In this document: piece by piece, positions 13,786-22,802 of the stretch
How positions within the stretch are numbered: the stretch's first letter is position 1
How the letters are laid out: every line of letters starts with the position of its first letter
Assembly: GCA_944380305.1 (NCBI GenBank)
Contig: CALWHF010000001.1
Coordinates: 139,600-203,599 of the forward strand
Source: an uncultured Christensenellaceae bacterium
Lineage (GTDB): Bacteria > Bacillota > Clostridia > Christensenellales > UBA3700
Reading direction: 5' to 3'
Length of the DNA: 64,000 nt
Notes under the pieces: generated by a model
Told to the model about the DNA's origin: nothing
Seen by the model: the letters and a program-made list of their open reading frames with translations, nothing else
Database searches by the model: none
Made by a program: the position numbers and the translations under genes

Positions 13786-16700
13786 TTAATGCGAATTATT
13801 TTTTATTACTTTATTCAATTTCTCAAACTGCTCTTGAGAGATAGTCGTGGAACTTATTACCTTTATATACACTTTGAATTTCGTATTATACAATTTATCT
13901 TCTGAAGGTATTCTGGACAAATAATTTTCCAAAGCATGCAATTCCTTCATTAAATATTCGTTTTTTATATTAAACCATCTACACAAATAATTACACTTTT
14001 TCGAACTGCAATTTTGATTCGATATTTCCAAAGTCAACCCGTCTGCCGACAATTCTTCGTCTAAAAGTTTACAATATTTACAATTCCCTTTGGCCAGTTT
14101 TGACATCTGCGACAATTTCACATAAATAGTCAAATTTATTTTCTCAATTATACTATTGAAATCCAGAAATTCGTTTTCGTTTTGATTCTTAATGTAATTC
14201 GCACTTAATTCATATCCTGCGGTCAACAAATGTGATACCCAATGAAATGCCGAGACATCCGACATATTATCAATATTATGATTCAAAATAGGTTTGGATA
14301 CTCTGTACTCACTCATATCCAACAAATCTGCCAATCGCAAAATTATTTTATCAAACTTCATGCTGATTTTTCTGTTTTTTGCCTCTCCTTTAGCAAAATA
14401 TATCTCTCTTACGTCCATAGCATGGGATTTTGATATATCTGCAACAAATTCTCTTACGCTGTCGTCAAGATAACTCAATTCCTGCAGATTTCTTATTTCT
14501 TCAGCACTGTTTGACGCATGATTTGATCTTATCAATGTTTCGTAAAACTCATCTATTAACTTATATATATCAGAAAAAATCTTTTTGGTTCTGTTTTTCG
14601 CCTTATCATTCTGCAATTCTTCGTACCCTCTAGTCACAATTTCTTCCGATTTGTTCTTATCTGTTAAGAAATCGCTCTCCGATGCAATTCTAACCATAGC
14701 GATATCATGCAAATAACACGACAAAAACACCAGATAATAATCATAACTTGATATTTTCAAATAACTGACGACTTTAATTATTTTAACAACATTCTTTATC
14801 AAATCTATTGCATGTTCTTGATTATGCAGAGTATAGAAATATAAATGTTTAGCTCCGTTTTTCCATATCTCGCATGTATATTTATGAGTTATGATCAAAT
14901 TGTCAATATAATAAGGCGAAACCACATATCTTTTATATATATCGAGAATTTCTAAAATATCATAGTCAATTTGTTGCATGTTTTCATTACTGAAAATGTC
15001 TATATCCCATCTGAAAAATTCTGCCAAGCTGAATCGTGAATTTCTTAAATACAGCAGAATCCTCAATATACCATACGTCATTCCTTTTTTATCACGAGAA
15101 CATAATCTCATGTCATCAGATAAATCCACCTTGAATACTGCCGAATACAAAGCATTCAGGAAAATCCTTTGTAATCTGTCAGAATTTTTCAAAACAAGCA
15201 AGCAAGTCTCAATATAATTTTTTGTACATATACCATAACTGTTTATCACATAATCTTCTGAAATCCCTTTCATTTTCGCTTTATTAAATTCGTTTTTTAA
15301 TGCAACATTGTTTACTTGAATATATCTTCTCATTTTACTCTTTATTGCAATATTCAACGAATAATAAATACTTTCATTGACTGTCGACTCCTTCCCGTCA
15401 ATAAAACCTTTGTATGATTGTGCCAAATATGAACATTTTAATAACTCTTTGCTGTAAACTTCCTTTATTATCGATTGCAAATAAGATTTAAGCTTTATTT
15501 TTTCTTCTTGTTCTCCGACATTATTCATTAAAATTGATACTGCCACCTGCCATACATCATGCTTGTAGTTTTTGAAAAATTTATCTATCAATATTCGTCC
15601 CTGCAATTGATCGAAATAGCTCTTTTTTTCATTTAATTCGCCCCCAACCAGAACTTCAAATATTTTCTTTGTAAGTTTGTTCTCCACTCTTAATTCCAAT
15701 TTCAAAGCTCTATATTTGAAAAATTTTTTATATCTCTCTAATTTCTCGATATAAGAATTATTTTTTGAATCATTGTCTTTTGTTGCTGTTTCACGATCTA
15801 TTTTTTCAAGCTCTTTCTCTATTGCCGCCAATATCGTTTTGACGCGTCCTAACAATGCCTTGTCTTCGTCTTCAGAATATGTATACAGCATATCCGCACC
15901 CACTTCGGAAGCTTCCCTGCTGAGTTTTTTAATACGGTATTCGCCTCTGTTCACATTTGATATATCACAAAAACTGCTTTTCCCTTTTGTATGTACCTCT
16001 ATTCCGTAATAATCGTTTCTTTGCCATTTGCATATCGTTTTGAAATAGTCATCTTCTCTCACTTTATTGATAATACTATTTTCTTCTTGATGAATTTTGT
16101 CGTTAATAATTTTGAGCTTTTCATCAAAACTATTTCCGTCCATCTTCTCGTTTGTGTAAATATACGAATCGTCCACATAATAAACTGATTTTCCTTGAAA
16201 AACTTCATCGAATATTTCGGCAATTTTTATCATACATATATTTCCGAAAAAATAAGACTGGGGTAAACCTTGCGCAATTCCCTTCGTAAAACCGTCAAAA
16301 TATTCTTGTACATTTTGAAAATCATTTTTAGGCTCAGATGCTACATAATAAAGTCTTTTTGCCGTATCATTATGCAAATTTGTTACTCTGCAAACTAGCA
16401 ATTTGTAAATTATTCTTTTTAATATTAACACATCTTCTTCACTGACAAAACTGACCGGGATATTTTCAATCAGCAAATAATAAATTATTCCCGGATCGAC
16501 CGAAGGAAAAAAATTCTTCAGATCCAGCTTCAATTCATATTTATACTCCTTTGTTTCATGAAATCTTGAAAAATATTCATTTGCTTTTTGGGTATATAAT
16601 TTATACTGTTCTGCCCAATTCAAAAACAAAGCCTCGGGCTTACTCGACACTCGATTACCATAAAAATTCTTTGGTATCAGTTTGCTGTAATTCGATAAAT

Positions 16701-17082
16701 AAAGTTTATAATTCTGATTTTTAGATGGTATTTCATAAATTAATGCATGTAACAACGAAACCATCGCTATCAATGTGATCAAATCTGAAGAATGCATCGG
16801 TCTGAATTTAGGTACATTATCTACGATATCTTTGGGTTTGAAATACACCTGCACTTCAAACAAGTCAAGATCATTAGATAAAACTTCCTCAATTTTAATT
16901 TTAACATTCTTTATCGTTCGTTTAATAGTCTTTTCGTTAAACGGATCAGCGAGCTTATTCAACAATTCTTTGTCATTGTCACTTAACAACTGAACATCAA
17001 ACACATAGGATTTTACTGCATAAATCGCCATAAAAATATTCTTTTCGCTACATATAAAATCTTTCAAGTTCATTCTGTTCAT
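13786..17082 (-). CDS. Reverse transcriptase-HD phosphohydrolase fusion, 1098 aa
   Basis: The N-terminal 390 residues carry reverse-transcriptase motifs: motif A LDLKNFFPSVD (D187), a motif-B-like GIAQGLPQSYFFGN (268-281) and the catalytic YVDD box (302-305). A roughly 350-residue helical middle has no motif I know. The C-terminal third is an HD phosphohydrolase: H753/H757 in HNQEHAIDL, HD at 792-793, H855, H887, and D922 in LRLADLLDMS. This arrangement resembles HD domains of conflict systems and Ppx/SpoT-like enzymes. No group II maturase X domain or endonuclease domain is visible. The size and fused effector recall UG/Abi defence RTs. I cannot assign it to a numbered DRT type. Its start is one base from the upstream stop, indicating tight coupling. 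Confidence 0.8.
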   Translation of the reverse strand: MNRMNLKDFICSEKNIFMAIYAVKSYVFDVQLLSDNDKELLNKLADPFNEKTIKRTIKNVKIKIEEVLSNDLDLFEVQVYFKPKDIVDNVPKFRPMHSSDLITLIAMVSLLHALIYEIPSKNQNYKLYLSNYSKLIPKNFYGNRVSSKPEALFLNWAEQYKLYTQKANEYFSRFHETKEYKYELKLDLKNFFPSVDPGIIYYLLIENIPVSFVSEEDVLILKRIIYKLLVCRVTNLHNDTAKRLYYVASEPKNDFQNVQEYFDGFTKGIAQGLPQSYFFGNICMIKIAEIFDEVFQGKSVYYVDDSYIYTNEKMDGNSFDEKLKIINDKIHQEENSIINKVREDDYFKTICKWQRNDYYGIEVHTKGKSSFCDISNVNRGEYRIKKLSREASEVGADMLYTYSEDEDKALLGRVKTILAAIEKELEKIDRETATKDNDSKNNSYIEKLERYKKFFKYRALKLELRVENKLTKKIFEVLVGGELNEKKSYFDQLQGRILIDKFFKNYKHDVWQVAVSILMNNVGEQEEKIKLKSYLQSIIKEVYSKELLKCSYLAQSYKGFIDGKESTVNESIYYSLNIAIKSKMRRYIQVNNVALKNEFNKAKMKGISEDYVINSYGICTKNYIETCLLVLKNSDRLQRIFLNALYSAVFKVDLSDDMRLCSRDKKGMTYGILRILLYLRNSRFSLAEFFRWDIDIFSNENMQQIDYDILEILDIYKRYVVSPYYIDNLIITHKYTCEIWKNGAKHLYFYTLHNQEHAIDLIKNVVKIIKVVSYLKISSYDYYLVFLSCYLHDIAMVRIASESDFLTDKNKSEEIVTRGYEELQNDKAKNRTKKIFSDIYKLIDEFYETLIRSNHASNSAEEIRNLQELSYLDDSVREFVADISKSHAMDVREIYFAKGEAKNRKISMKFDKIILRLADLLDMSEYRVSKPILNHNIDNMSDVSAFHWVSHLLTAGYELSANYIKNQNENEFLDFNSIIEKINLTIYVKLSQMSKLAKGNCKYCKLLDEELSADGLTLEISNQNCSSKKCNYLCRWFNIKNEYLMKELHALENYLSRIPSEDKLYNTKFKVYIKVISSTTISQEQFEKLNKVIKNNSH

Positions 17083-17083
17083 A

Positions 17084-17557
17084 TCAGTTATTCTCCATAT
17101 TAATTCGTGAAACTATATCTTTTTTGATATTTTCATAATAGGTTTTAGTATAATCATACTTTTTTACAAATCTTCTTTCGCCTTCCGCTGTCGTAATGTC
17201 AACTTTAACCAATATTGTATCGCTGGTTATTTCAGACATATCTATATTTATATATTTTCCCTTTTTGTTCCCCAACACACGGTTAAATTGATATGAATTA
17301 TCTAATTCAATTTGTCTCAATTCTTTGATTTCACCAATTAAATAAGTGGCTAAAAATCTATACTCTTTGTCTTTTATGGCAATAGCTTTCTTTAATAAAC
17401 CAAAATCACTCAAATATTGCTCTAAATACGTTTCATTATACTTATAGTCGCTATTGATCTGACTTAAAAAACCTGAAAATATCTTTATGTTTTCTTCAAA
17501 TTGTTTATCTGCATTGACTTCGCAAATATCTTTGACTAACTTCGAAATATCTCCCAT
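17084..17557 (-). CDS. Hypothetical partner protein, 157 aa
   Basis: Encoded between the AAA ATPase and RT-HD genes on the same strand. The TAA stop lies immediately before the RT-HD ATG. The N-terminal 90 residues are helical and charged (ISKLVKDICEVNADKQFEENIKIFSGFLSQI). The C-terminal part is strand-rich (KKGKYINIDMSEITSDTILVKVDITTAEGERRFVKKYDY). There are no cysteines of note, TM or catalytic motif. Very AT-rich, like its neighbours. Its position makes it an obligate-partner candidate of the RT-HD protein, for example an adaptor or antitoxin-like regulator, but the sequence itself gives no function. Confidence 0.6.
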   Translation of the reverse strand: MGDISKLVKDICEVNADKQFEENIKIFSGFLSQINSDYKYNETYLEQYLSDFGLLKKAIAIKDKEYRFLATYLIGEIKELRQIELDNSYQFNRVLGNKKGKYINIDMSEITSDTILVKVDITTAEGERRFVKKYDYTKTYYENIKKDIVSRINMENN

Positions 17558-17662
17558 AAGTATCTTTTTATCCGCTTTATTCTCTTTTTTATTTCACACT
17601 GTGCTTCGTCTGCAAATCTATTTCCTAAATATACAAACAAACACACGGTTTACCCGTAGCCA

Positions 17663-18832
17663 TTATAATTTATCATCCGCCAATATTGCACGTAATAATT
17701 CGATTGACGTATTTAACTGCTCTTCTGAATAATCCCCTTCTCGATTTTCAGGATGATGATATTTGTTTCTTATGTAAATCGGAAGCGTGAAATATTCTAC
17801 TTTTGCTTTCCCTTTAGATCTTTTTTCATGCAATGATTTTTTATACAACGGATGTTTAATAATAAAATTGTCCGTCATTTTCAAATTGTTAAAATTGTTA
17901 TTTTCATTTATTTCGGCAATCAATAAATTATGATAATCCGGATTAGGGATTCCAAATATAACATAACTCAATTCAGCATATGTCACTTTGGGCAATCTGA
18001 AATCCATTTCCGAAATACGTTTCGATTTGATAGTCTCCCCTTCTCTGTACATTTGTATAATCAATATGTCTTCATTTTTTATAGCCTGTTTCAAGATATT
18101 TTCTGAATGAGTTGCAATAAATACCTGCACATCGGATTGCTCGGAGATATTTTTTAATCCATCGATGATGAAATCCAATATCTTTAATTGCCATTTCGGA
18201 TGCAAGCTTGTTTCCGGTTCGTCTATCAATACAAAATCAGTATTTATATTTAATTTTTGTCTAATCTCACTGACTAGCATCAACAGCTCTTGCTCTCCTG
18301 AACTATAATTATCTATATATTTATCCGGCTTTTTCTGCACGTTTAATTTTACCATTGAAGTCGCCAAACCATACAAATCTCTCGATTCGGAATTTTCATT
18401 CTCAACAAAATCTGTTAATCTGCCATCTCCAAAAGTAGCTATCCTCTTTTTCAAAAAACTCTTAACATTTATTTTGACGTTTGACCTCATCTTTAATATG
18501 TTCCGGTTATTTAATTTTTCGTCAACTACCTTTTCAAACACTTTTTCAGAACTTATTTTATTTGATATTTCATCTATAACACAACAATATTTATGATCTT
18601 GTCTGACAAATACCGACTCGATAAATTCCTGATCGAATATTCCTCTTTTAATAATCCTATTTGAAATGTATTCATTATTTTCATAAGAATATATCTCTTT
18701 TAAAACAGTCGTTTTTCCACAACCGTTCTCTCCAACCAACAATATAATTTTGTATGGTTCGCCATTTTCTTTTCTAAAATCGAAGCTCAAATCACCTAAA
18801 ACAGGATGCCCATTAAAAACCAATGCGTCCAA
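17663..18832 (-). CDS. AAA/ABC-type ATPase of OLD/PtuA flavour, about 390 aa
   Basis: An SMC-like ATPase: Walker A GENGCGKTT about 40 residues in, a signature-like YSSGEQELLMLVSEI, Walker B FVLIDEPETSLHP, and an H-loop IATHSENIL. The C-terminus (LPIYIRNKYHHPENREGDYSEEQLNTSIELL) carries the HHPEN stretch I associate with ATPases of Septu/retron-type defence (PtuA-like); no TOPRIM domain is seen. TTG 18832 is taken as the start because AAGGGGG lies eight bases upstream; a TTG at 18859 is also possible. It is first in the defence cluster, behind a consensus-spaced promoter. It probably senses invasion or drives the effector. Confidence 0.75.
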   Translation of the reverse strand: MDALVFNGHPVLGDLSFDFRKENGEPYKIILLVGENGCGKTTVLKEIYSYENNEYISNRIIKRGIFDQEFIESVFVRQDHKYCCVIDEISNKISSEKVFEKVVDEKLNNRNILKMRSNVKINVKSFLKKRIATFGDGRLTDFVENENSESRDLYGLATSMVKLNVQKKPDKYIDNYSSGEQELLMLVSEIRQKLNINTDFVLIDEPETSLHPKWQLKILDFIIDGLKNISEQSDVQVFIATHSENILKQAIKNEDILIIQMYREGETIKSKRISEMDFRLPKVTYAELSYVIFGIPNPDYHNLLIAEINENNNFNNLKMTDNFIIKHPLYKKSLHEKRSKGKAKVEYFTLPIYIRNKYHHPENREGDYSEEQLNTSIELLRAILADDKL

Positions 18833-18910
18833 AATTATTCCCCCTTCTCCCAAATACAAATTTACAAATATGTTATTCCCGAAAATATTTATAAACCGAT
18901 TTCACTATTA

Positions 18911-18939
18911 ATATTATCATATTTATTTTACAGTATCAA
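18911..18939 (-). promoter_or_regulatory. Promoter of the RT-HD defence cluster
   Basis: On the minus strand, TTGATA (18934-18939) and TAATAT (18911-18916) are 17 nt apart. A transcript would start near 18905 with a leader of about 70 nt before the ATPase gene. Confidence 0.5.
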
Positions 18940-19040
18940 GAAAAATAAGTTACGATTGACTATATGCAGACCTGCAGCGCGTTTTCCGCCATCTATATAA
19001 TAACTCAATACTACCAACTAACTAGCTTACATATCGAATA

Positions 19041-19460
19041 TCACTCCCCATACCCACGAAAACGCTCGGGGTCGACTTCACAGTCATACATAATCTTCGC
19101 GAGGATCTCTTTGTTGGCGGGACAAAATTCGAATTGCGGGATCTCGGCGGGAGTTATCCACCTTATATCCGCGTGCTCGAGAAGTTTCGGGACGCCCGAG
19201 ATTATCTTTGCGTCGAAAAGCGTCAGACGGACGGTGACATCTGGGTACTCGTGGACGACGGTCATATAGACGTCCCCCGCCGCCACTTCGACGTCAAGCT
19301 CTTCTCTGCATTCCCTTGCGAGTGCCTGCTCTTTCGTTTCCCCCGCCTCGACCTTGCCTCCGACGAATTCCCACAAAAGCGCGCGAGTCTTGTGCGGCGG
19401 GCGGCGACATATCATGAATCTGCCGTTTTCTCTTATCAGTGCGGCGACTACTTCTACCAT
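19041..19460 (-). CDS. Nudix hydrolase, MutT-like, 139 aa
   Basis: Residues 30-60 contain a full Nudix box, GKVEAGETKEQALARECREELDV, matching GX5EX7REUXEEXGU except for the final Gly. The start MVEVVAALIRENGRFMICRRPPHK..LLWEFVGGKVE is typical of MutT / CTP pyrophosphohydrolase-like proteins, which hydrolyse nucleoside diphosphate derivatives such as oxidised dNTPs. The ATG follows an AGGAGG ribosome binding site that overlaps the end of the phosphatase gene nine bases upstream, so the two form an operon. Here GC content returns to the chromosomal level, marking the right limit of the AT-rich island. Confidence 0.85.
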   Translation of the reverse strand: MVEVVAALIRENGRFMICRRPPHKTRALLWEFVGGKVEAGETKEQALARECREELDVEVAAGDVYMTVVHEYPDVTVRLTLFDAKIISGVPKLLEHADIRWITPAEIPQFEFCPANKEILAKIMYDCEVDPERFRGYGE

Positions 19461-19469
19461 GGAGTCCTC

Positions 19470-20156
19470 CTAGCGTCTGCGGACGTAAAAGCGTTCGCAG
19501 GTATCGACGGCAACGCAGCCCAGCACGCCCGTCAGGTATGTATCCGTGTCGAGATGCACCTTGCAGTAATCGGCAATATCCCGACTGTCTGCGGGTGCGC
19601 CGTCCCGCGGATACATCAGTATCTCGTTTGCGCCGCCCGTCAGATACCAGGTCGGCGTATGCCCGAAAAACACGCACTTGCCGCCCTCGGGCAGTACGTC
19701 CGGCTCTTTGAATATGCGGTCGTATACCAGATGATTCACGCTCGTCTTTTCGGGAGGGACCAGAATGCCGTCGCGTACGGGAAGACCCGCGTGCACGCCG
19801 ATAAACCTGTCGGTCTCCACATAGTACGGCAAAGCGTCGAACTGATCCACTATGTCCCAGTCGAGCAATTCCCCGTCGGTAAAATACCCTTTGAGTTTGT
19901 CCAGCACCTCGTCATAATCCTCGGTCTGCTGCATAAGCCCGTGATAATAATTCAGAAAGACATGCTCGTGATTGCCGACTATCGCCGTCACGTTGGGCAT
20001 CGAAAACAACAGCTTGGCAAGCCGTATGCTGTCGGGTCCTTTCTCGATCACGTCGCCCATGACGTACAGCCTGTCGTCGTCAGAAAACCCTATCTCGTCC
20101 ATAAGACGGCAAAACAGGTCGTAATGACCGTGCACGTCCGCCATGCAATATTCCAT
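19470..20156 (-). CDS. Calcineurin-like metallophosphatase, 228 aa
   Basis: Metal-binding motifs of the PPP-type serine/threonine phosphatase family are clear: DVHGH near the N-terminus, GDVIEKG about 30 residues on, GNHEH at about 65, and later HAGLP and FGHTP. Relatives include bacterial PrpA/PrpE-type protein phosphatases and diadenosine tetraphosphatases, so the substrate is not fixed. The frame is open 31 codons further upstream, but ATG 20156 is preferred because the protein then begins MEYCMADVHGHYD, as in the family. A TATAAT sits only six bases upstream of this ATG, so the transcript may be leaderless. It shares an operon with the Nudix gene. Confidence 0.85.
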   Translation of the reverse strand: MEYCMADVHGHYDLFCRLMDEIGFSDDDRLYVMGDVIEKGPDSIRLAKLLFSMPNVTAIVGNHEHVFLNYYHGLMQQTEDYDEVLDKLKGYFTDGELLDWDIVDQFDALPYYVETDRFIGVHAGLPVRDGILVPPEKTSVNHLVYDRIFKEPDVLPEGGKCVFFGHTPTWYLTGGANEILMYPRDGAPADSRDIADYCKVHLDTDTYLTGVLGCVAVDTCERFYVRRR

Positions 20157-20162
20157 ACAGAC

Positions 20163-20191
20163 ATTATAATCCCACCGACGGACAAAAGCAA
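20163..20191 (-). promoter_or_regulatory. Promoter abutting the phosphatase start
   Basis: Minus-strand TTGCTT (20186-20191), 17-nt spacer and TATAAT (20163-20168). The expected transcription start is at or beside the A of ATG 20156, with no room for a ribosome binding site. Confidence 0.6.
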
Positions 20192-20254
20192 TACTCAAAA
20201 CAAATCCGACAAAACACTTCGCAACGTTTCTCCCGACCGTCACCTTCATCGCAG

Positions 20255-20281
20255 AAAAAAGGGGCGATAAAAATTCGCCCC
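20255..20281 (-). terminator. Terminator after the GH31 gene
   Basis: Stem GGGGCG/CGCCCC (20261-20266 with 20276-20281) around a 9-nt loop. In minus-strand reading it is followed by six T (20255-20260). It lies 24 bases after the GH31 stop. Confidence 0.75.
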
Positions 20282-20304
20282 CCGCTCTTTTGAAATAAAT
20301 CCGT

Positions 20305-22656
20305 TTATCGGCAGATCGCCTGCAATTCCTTTATCGGTCCGGCAAAGCAGCGTTTGAGTCCTGAAACCGACGCGGCGGGATCTTGCAGGAAACGCCTGAA
20401 AGTCGCGGCTTTTTTGAAATTGTTGCCCTGGAATCCCGATATAAGATCGGTCAACGCCTCTTTGAGCGGCGGATTGTGCGTAAACGTGCATCCGCTCGCC
20501 CTGACCGAAAAGTCCTCGCCGTCCCATTCCACGGTGACGGAATTTGCGCCGCTTGCGACGACCTTCGCCGTAGAGGTTATCTTTGCACCGTCGACGTCTC
20601 TGAACACGAGCGTGATCTGCCTCTTTGCGGGCAGGACGCTCTTGTCTCCATTAACCGTGACGCTCAGCGTCAGATCGTTGCCGTCCTGTCTCAGCGAAAA
20701 ACCGCTCACGCAATATTTGCCCTTTTCGAATTCGAGCGTATCCCCGTCGTCCTCGTACAGACCGAAATCGCCGTCGCCCGCGTACAACCATACTTCGAGC
20801 GGCTTGTCCGCTGCCATGCCGTTGTCGGTCGCGTCCTTGTAAAGCGGGATAATACTGCCTTTTTTTGCAAACACGGGCATATCCTCGAGATCGCGGTATA
20901 TCTCGTATTCGCCCGCGCCGTACTTCCTGCCCGTGAACACGTCGGTGTATACCTCTCCGTCGGGTACCCAGAGAGAGGTCGACGCGAGATTAGTCCTCTT
21001 GTCCGTCTTTTCCGTGATCGGCGCAACGACCAGCTGAGTGCCGAAAGCGTACTGATTCCTGACCTTGTACGCCCTTTCGTCGTCGTACGAATAATACATC
21101 GGTTCGCAGAGAGCGAGTCCGCGGGTATGCGTCAGGTAGTTTATCGAATATATATACGGGATCATCCTGTGTCTCAGACGCAGATACTCTTCGGCGGTGC
21201 GGCAGACCTCTTTTTTCGTCTTCCACGGTTCTTTGCCCATAAATTCGTTGCTCGTCGAATGAAGTCTGTTGATCGGGCTGAATACGCCGAACTGCAACCA
21301 CCTGAGATACAGCTCGTCGTCCTTATATCCCATGTGGTGACCGCCTATGTCGTGACTCCACCATGTGTATCCCACGTTGGTCGCCGACGACGTCATGTAC
21401 GGCTGAAAATCGAGCGTTCTCCACGTCATCGCGCTGTCTCCGCTGAAACCTATCGGATACCTGTGACTGCCTATGCCCGCGTATCTCGACAGGATCAACG
21501 CCCTCTTTCCCTCGTCGCGCATGTCGAGCGTATGGTAATGGTTGAGTGCCCACAGCGGGTCGAGTCCTTTGACGTCGCTCCTCTTGCCCTGCTGCCAGTC
21601 TATCCACCAGAATCGCACGCCCTCGCGCTGATAGGGTCTGTGTATCACGTCGAAATACGCCTTGAGATATTTCTCGTCACCGAGCGAAAAACATACCGGT
21701 TCGCGCGTGGACGGATCGACACCGCATACCGCGCATACGTCCTTGTACATATCTTCGAAATATCTGACTCCCTGCGCGGGATGAAGATTGAGCGTCACAT
21801 TGAATCCGCTGTCGTTCAGATAGTCAAGGAGCGCGCGGTAATCGGGGAAGAGTTCGGTATTCCAGCTGTAACCAGTCCAGCCCGGGATCGATGCGTATAC
21901 CACACGGTCGACAAGATTGTCGGTAGGCTTTGCGAGCGCGTCTTTACCGAACCGCCTGACGACGTCTACCCAGTGCCAGTCCATGTCTATCGTCGCGACG
22001 GTGATCGGCACTTTTCTGTCGATGAACGTCTGCATAAGACTTCTGTATTCGTCCTGCGTGTACGCCTTGTATCTGCTCCACCAGTTGCCGAGAGTGAACT
22101 TCGGCAGCAACGGAGTGAAGCCCGTCAGTCTGTACAGATCGCGTATCGCGCCGCGATAATCGCTGCCGTATGCGAAATAATATCTGTCGGAACATTTCTC
22201 CCTCTGCTCGACCTTGTCACCTTTCAGAACGAGCGACCCGGAGTCGTCCAGCACCGCGACGCCTCCCCTCGAGACCACGCTGCCGCCCAGCCTGACTTTG
22301 CCGTCGGTCATATCGAGAGTGCGTCTCGTGCCGGGCAACATCCCCTTGCGGAAGTTTTTTACGACTCTGCCGTCAGAGAGCGCGACCCTTACGACTTTCT
22401 TTTTTGATACGTCGAAATAAAAAGTCGTCTTTTCGGTCTTTATCTCTATCGTATTTCCGTCCCTTTTCGCCGTAAAATTCGCATCTCCGAAATCCCTGTA
22501 CCATACGCATTGCGTCGCCTCGTCGCAGAACGCGCCCGTCTCAGCCCTGAGCATATAAGGTGTCAGCACCGTCAGTCTCCAGTCGTCTCCCGCGACGATC
22601 TGTTTCTCGTTGCTCTTTGAGTCCGTCTTCACCAAAAACCTGTCCATATTTTCCAC
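20305..22656 (-). CDS. GH31 family alpha-glycosidase, 783 aa
   Basis: Glycoside hydrolase family 31, retaining alpha-glucosidase/alpha-xylosidase type. The catalytic nucleophile region is FWWIDWQQG and the acid/base region is GFSGDSAMTW. Upstream are the family's LGNWWSRYKAYT and VPITVATIDMDWHW, and downstream WWSHDIGGH and the C-terminal beta domain with FAKKGSIIPL and YEDDGDT. There is no signal peptide, so it is cytoplasmic and likely acts on imported oligosaccharides. Full family length. Alpha-glucosidase and alpha-xylosidase cannot be told apart by eye. Monocistronic, with its own promoter and terminator. Confidence 0.9.
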   Translation of the reverse strand: MENMDRFLVKTDSKSNEKQIVAGDDWRLTVLTPYMLRAETGAFCDEATQCVWYRDFGDANFTAKRDGNTIEIKTEKTTFYFDVSKKKVVRVALSDGRVVKNFRKGMLPGTRRTLDMTDGKVRLGGSVVSRGGVAVLDDSGSLVLKGDKVEQREKCSDRYYFAYGSDYRGAIRDLYRLTGFTPLLPKFTLGNWWSRYKAYTQDEYRSLMQTFIDRKVPITVATIDMDWHWVDVVRRFGKDALAKPTDNLVDRVVYASIPGWTGYSWNTELFPDYRALLDYLNDSGFNVTLNLHPAQGVRYFEDMYKDVCAVCGVDPSTREPVCFSLGDEKYLKAYFDVIHRPYQREGVRFWWIDWQQGKRSDVKGLDPLWALNHYHTLDMRDEGKRALILSRYAGIGSHRYPIGFSGDSAMTWRTLDFQPYMTSSATNVGYTWWSHDIGGHHMGYKDDELYLRWLQFGVFSPINRLHSTSNEFMGKEPWKTKKEVCRTAEEYLRLRHRMIPYIYSINYLTHTRGLALCEPMYYSYDDERAYKVRNQYAFGTQLVVAPITEKTDKRTNLASTSLWVPDGEVYTDVFTGRKYGAGEYEIYRDLEDMPVFAKKGSIIPLYKDATDNGMAADKPLEVWLYAGDGDFGLYEDDGDTLEFEKGKYCVSGFSLRQDGNDLTLSVTVNGDKSVLPAKRQITLVFRDVDGAKITSTAKVVASGANSVTVEWDGEDFSVRASGCTFTHNPPLKEALTDLISGFQGNNFKKAATFRRFLQDPAASVSGLKRCFAGPIKELQAICR

Positions 22657-22694
22657 CTTTCGTAATTATTGACGGCAAAACCGTCCTCAATAAA

Positions 22695-22723
22695 AATATA
22701 TAACGCTTTACGCGCGGGCGCAA
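22695..22723 (-). promoter_or_regulatory. GH31 promoter
   Basis: Minus-strand TTGCGC (22718-22723), 17-nt spacer and TATATT (22695-22700). The leader then contains a small hairpin, GACGG-caaaa-CCGTC (22671-22685), before the AAGGTGG ribosome binding site. Confidence 0.5.
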
Positions 22724-22802
22724 TACTTTTTGAAAAAAAACACATTATTCACTATTTCGGCAGACTTTTCACATATCGCCGAAGACGAACGGAGCGTCGG
22801 TC

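Noticed and set aside
13786..17082. Group II intron or classical retron interpretation of the RT
   Set aside because: No maturase X domain, no intron domain V-like hairpin and no msr/msd-like inverted repeats were seen next to the gene. The HD fusion also argues against it.
17536..17646. 36-codon GTG-started minus-strand frame between the ATPase and 157-aa genes, basic and helical
   Set aside because: No ribosome binding site, overlaps the next start, and too short to separate from chance in AT-rich DNA.
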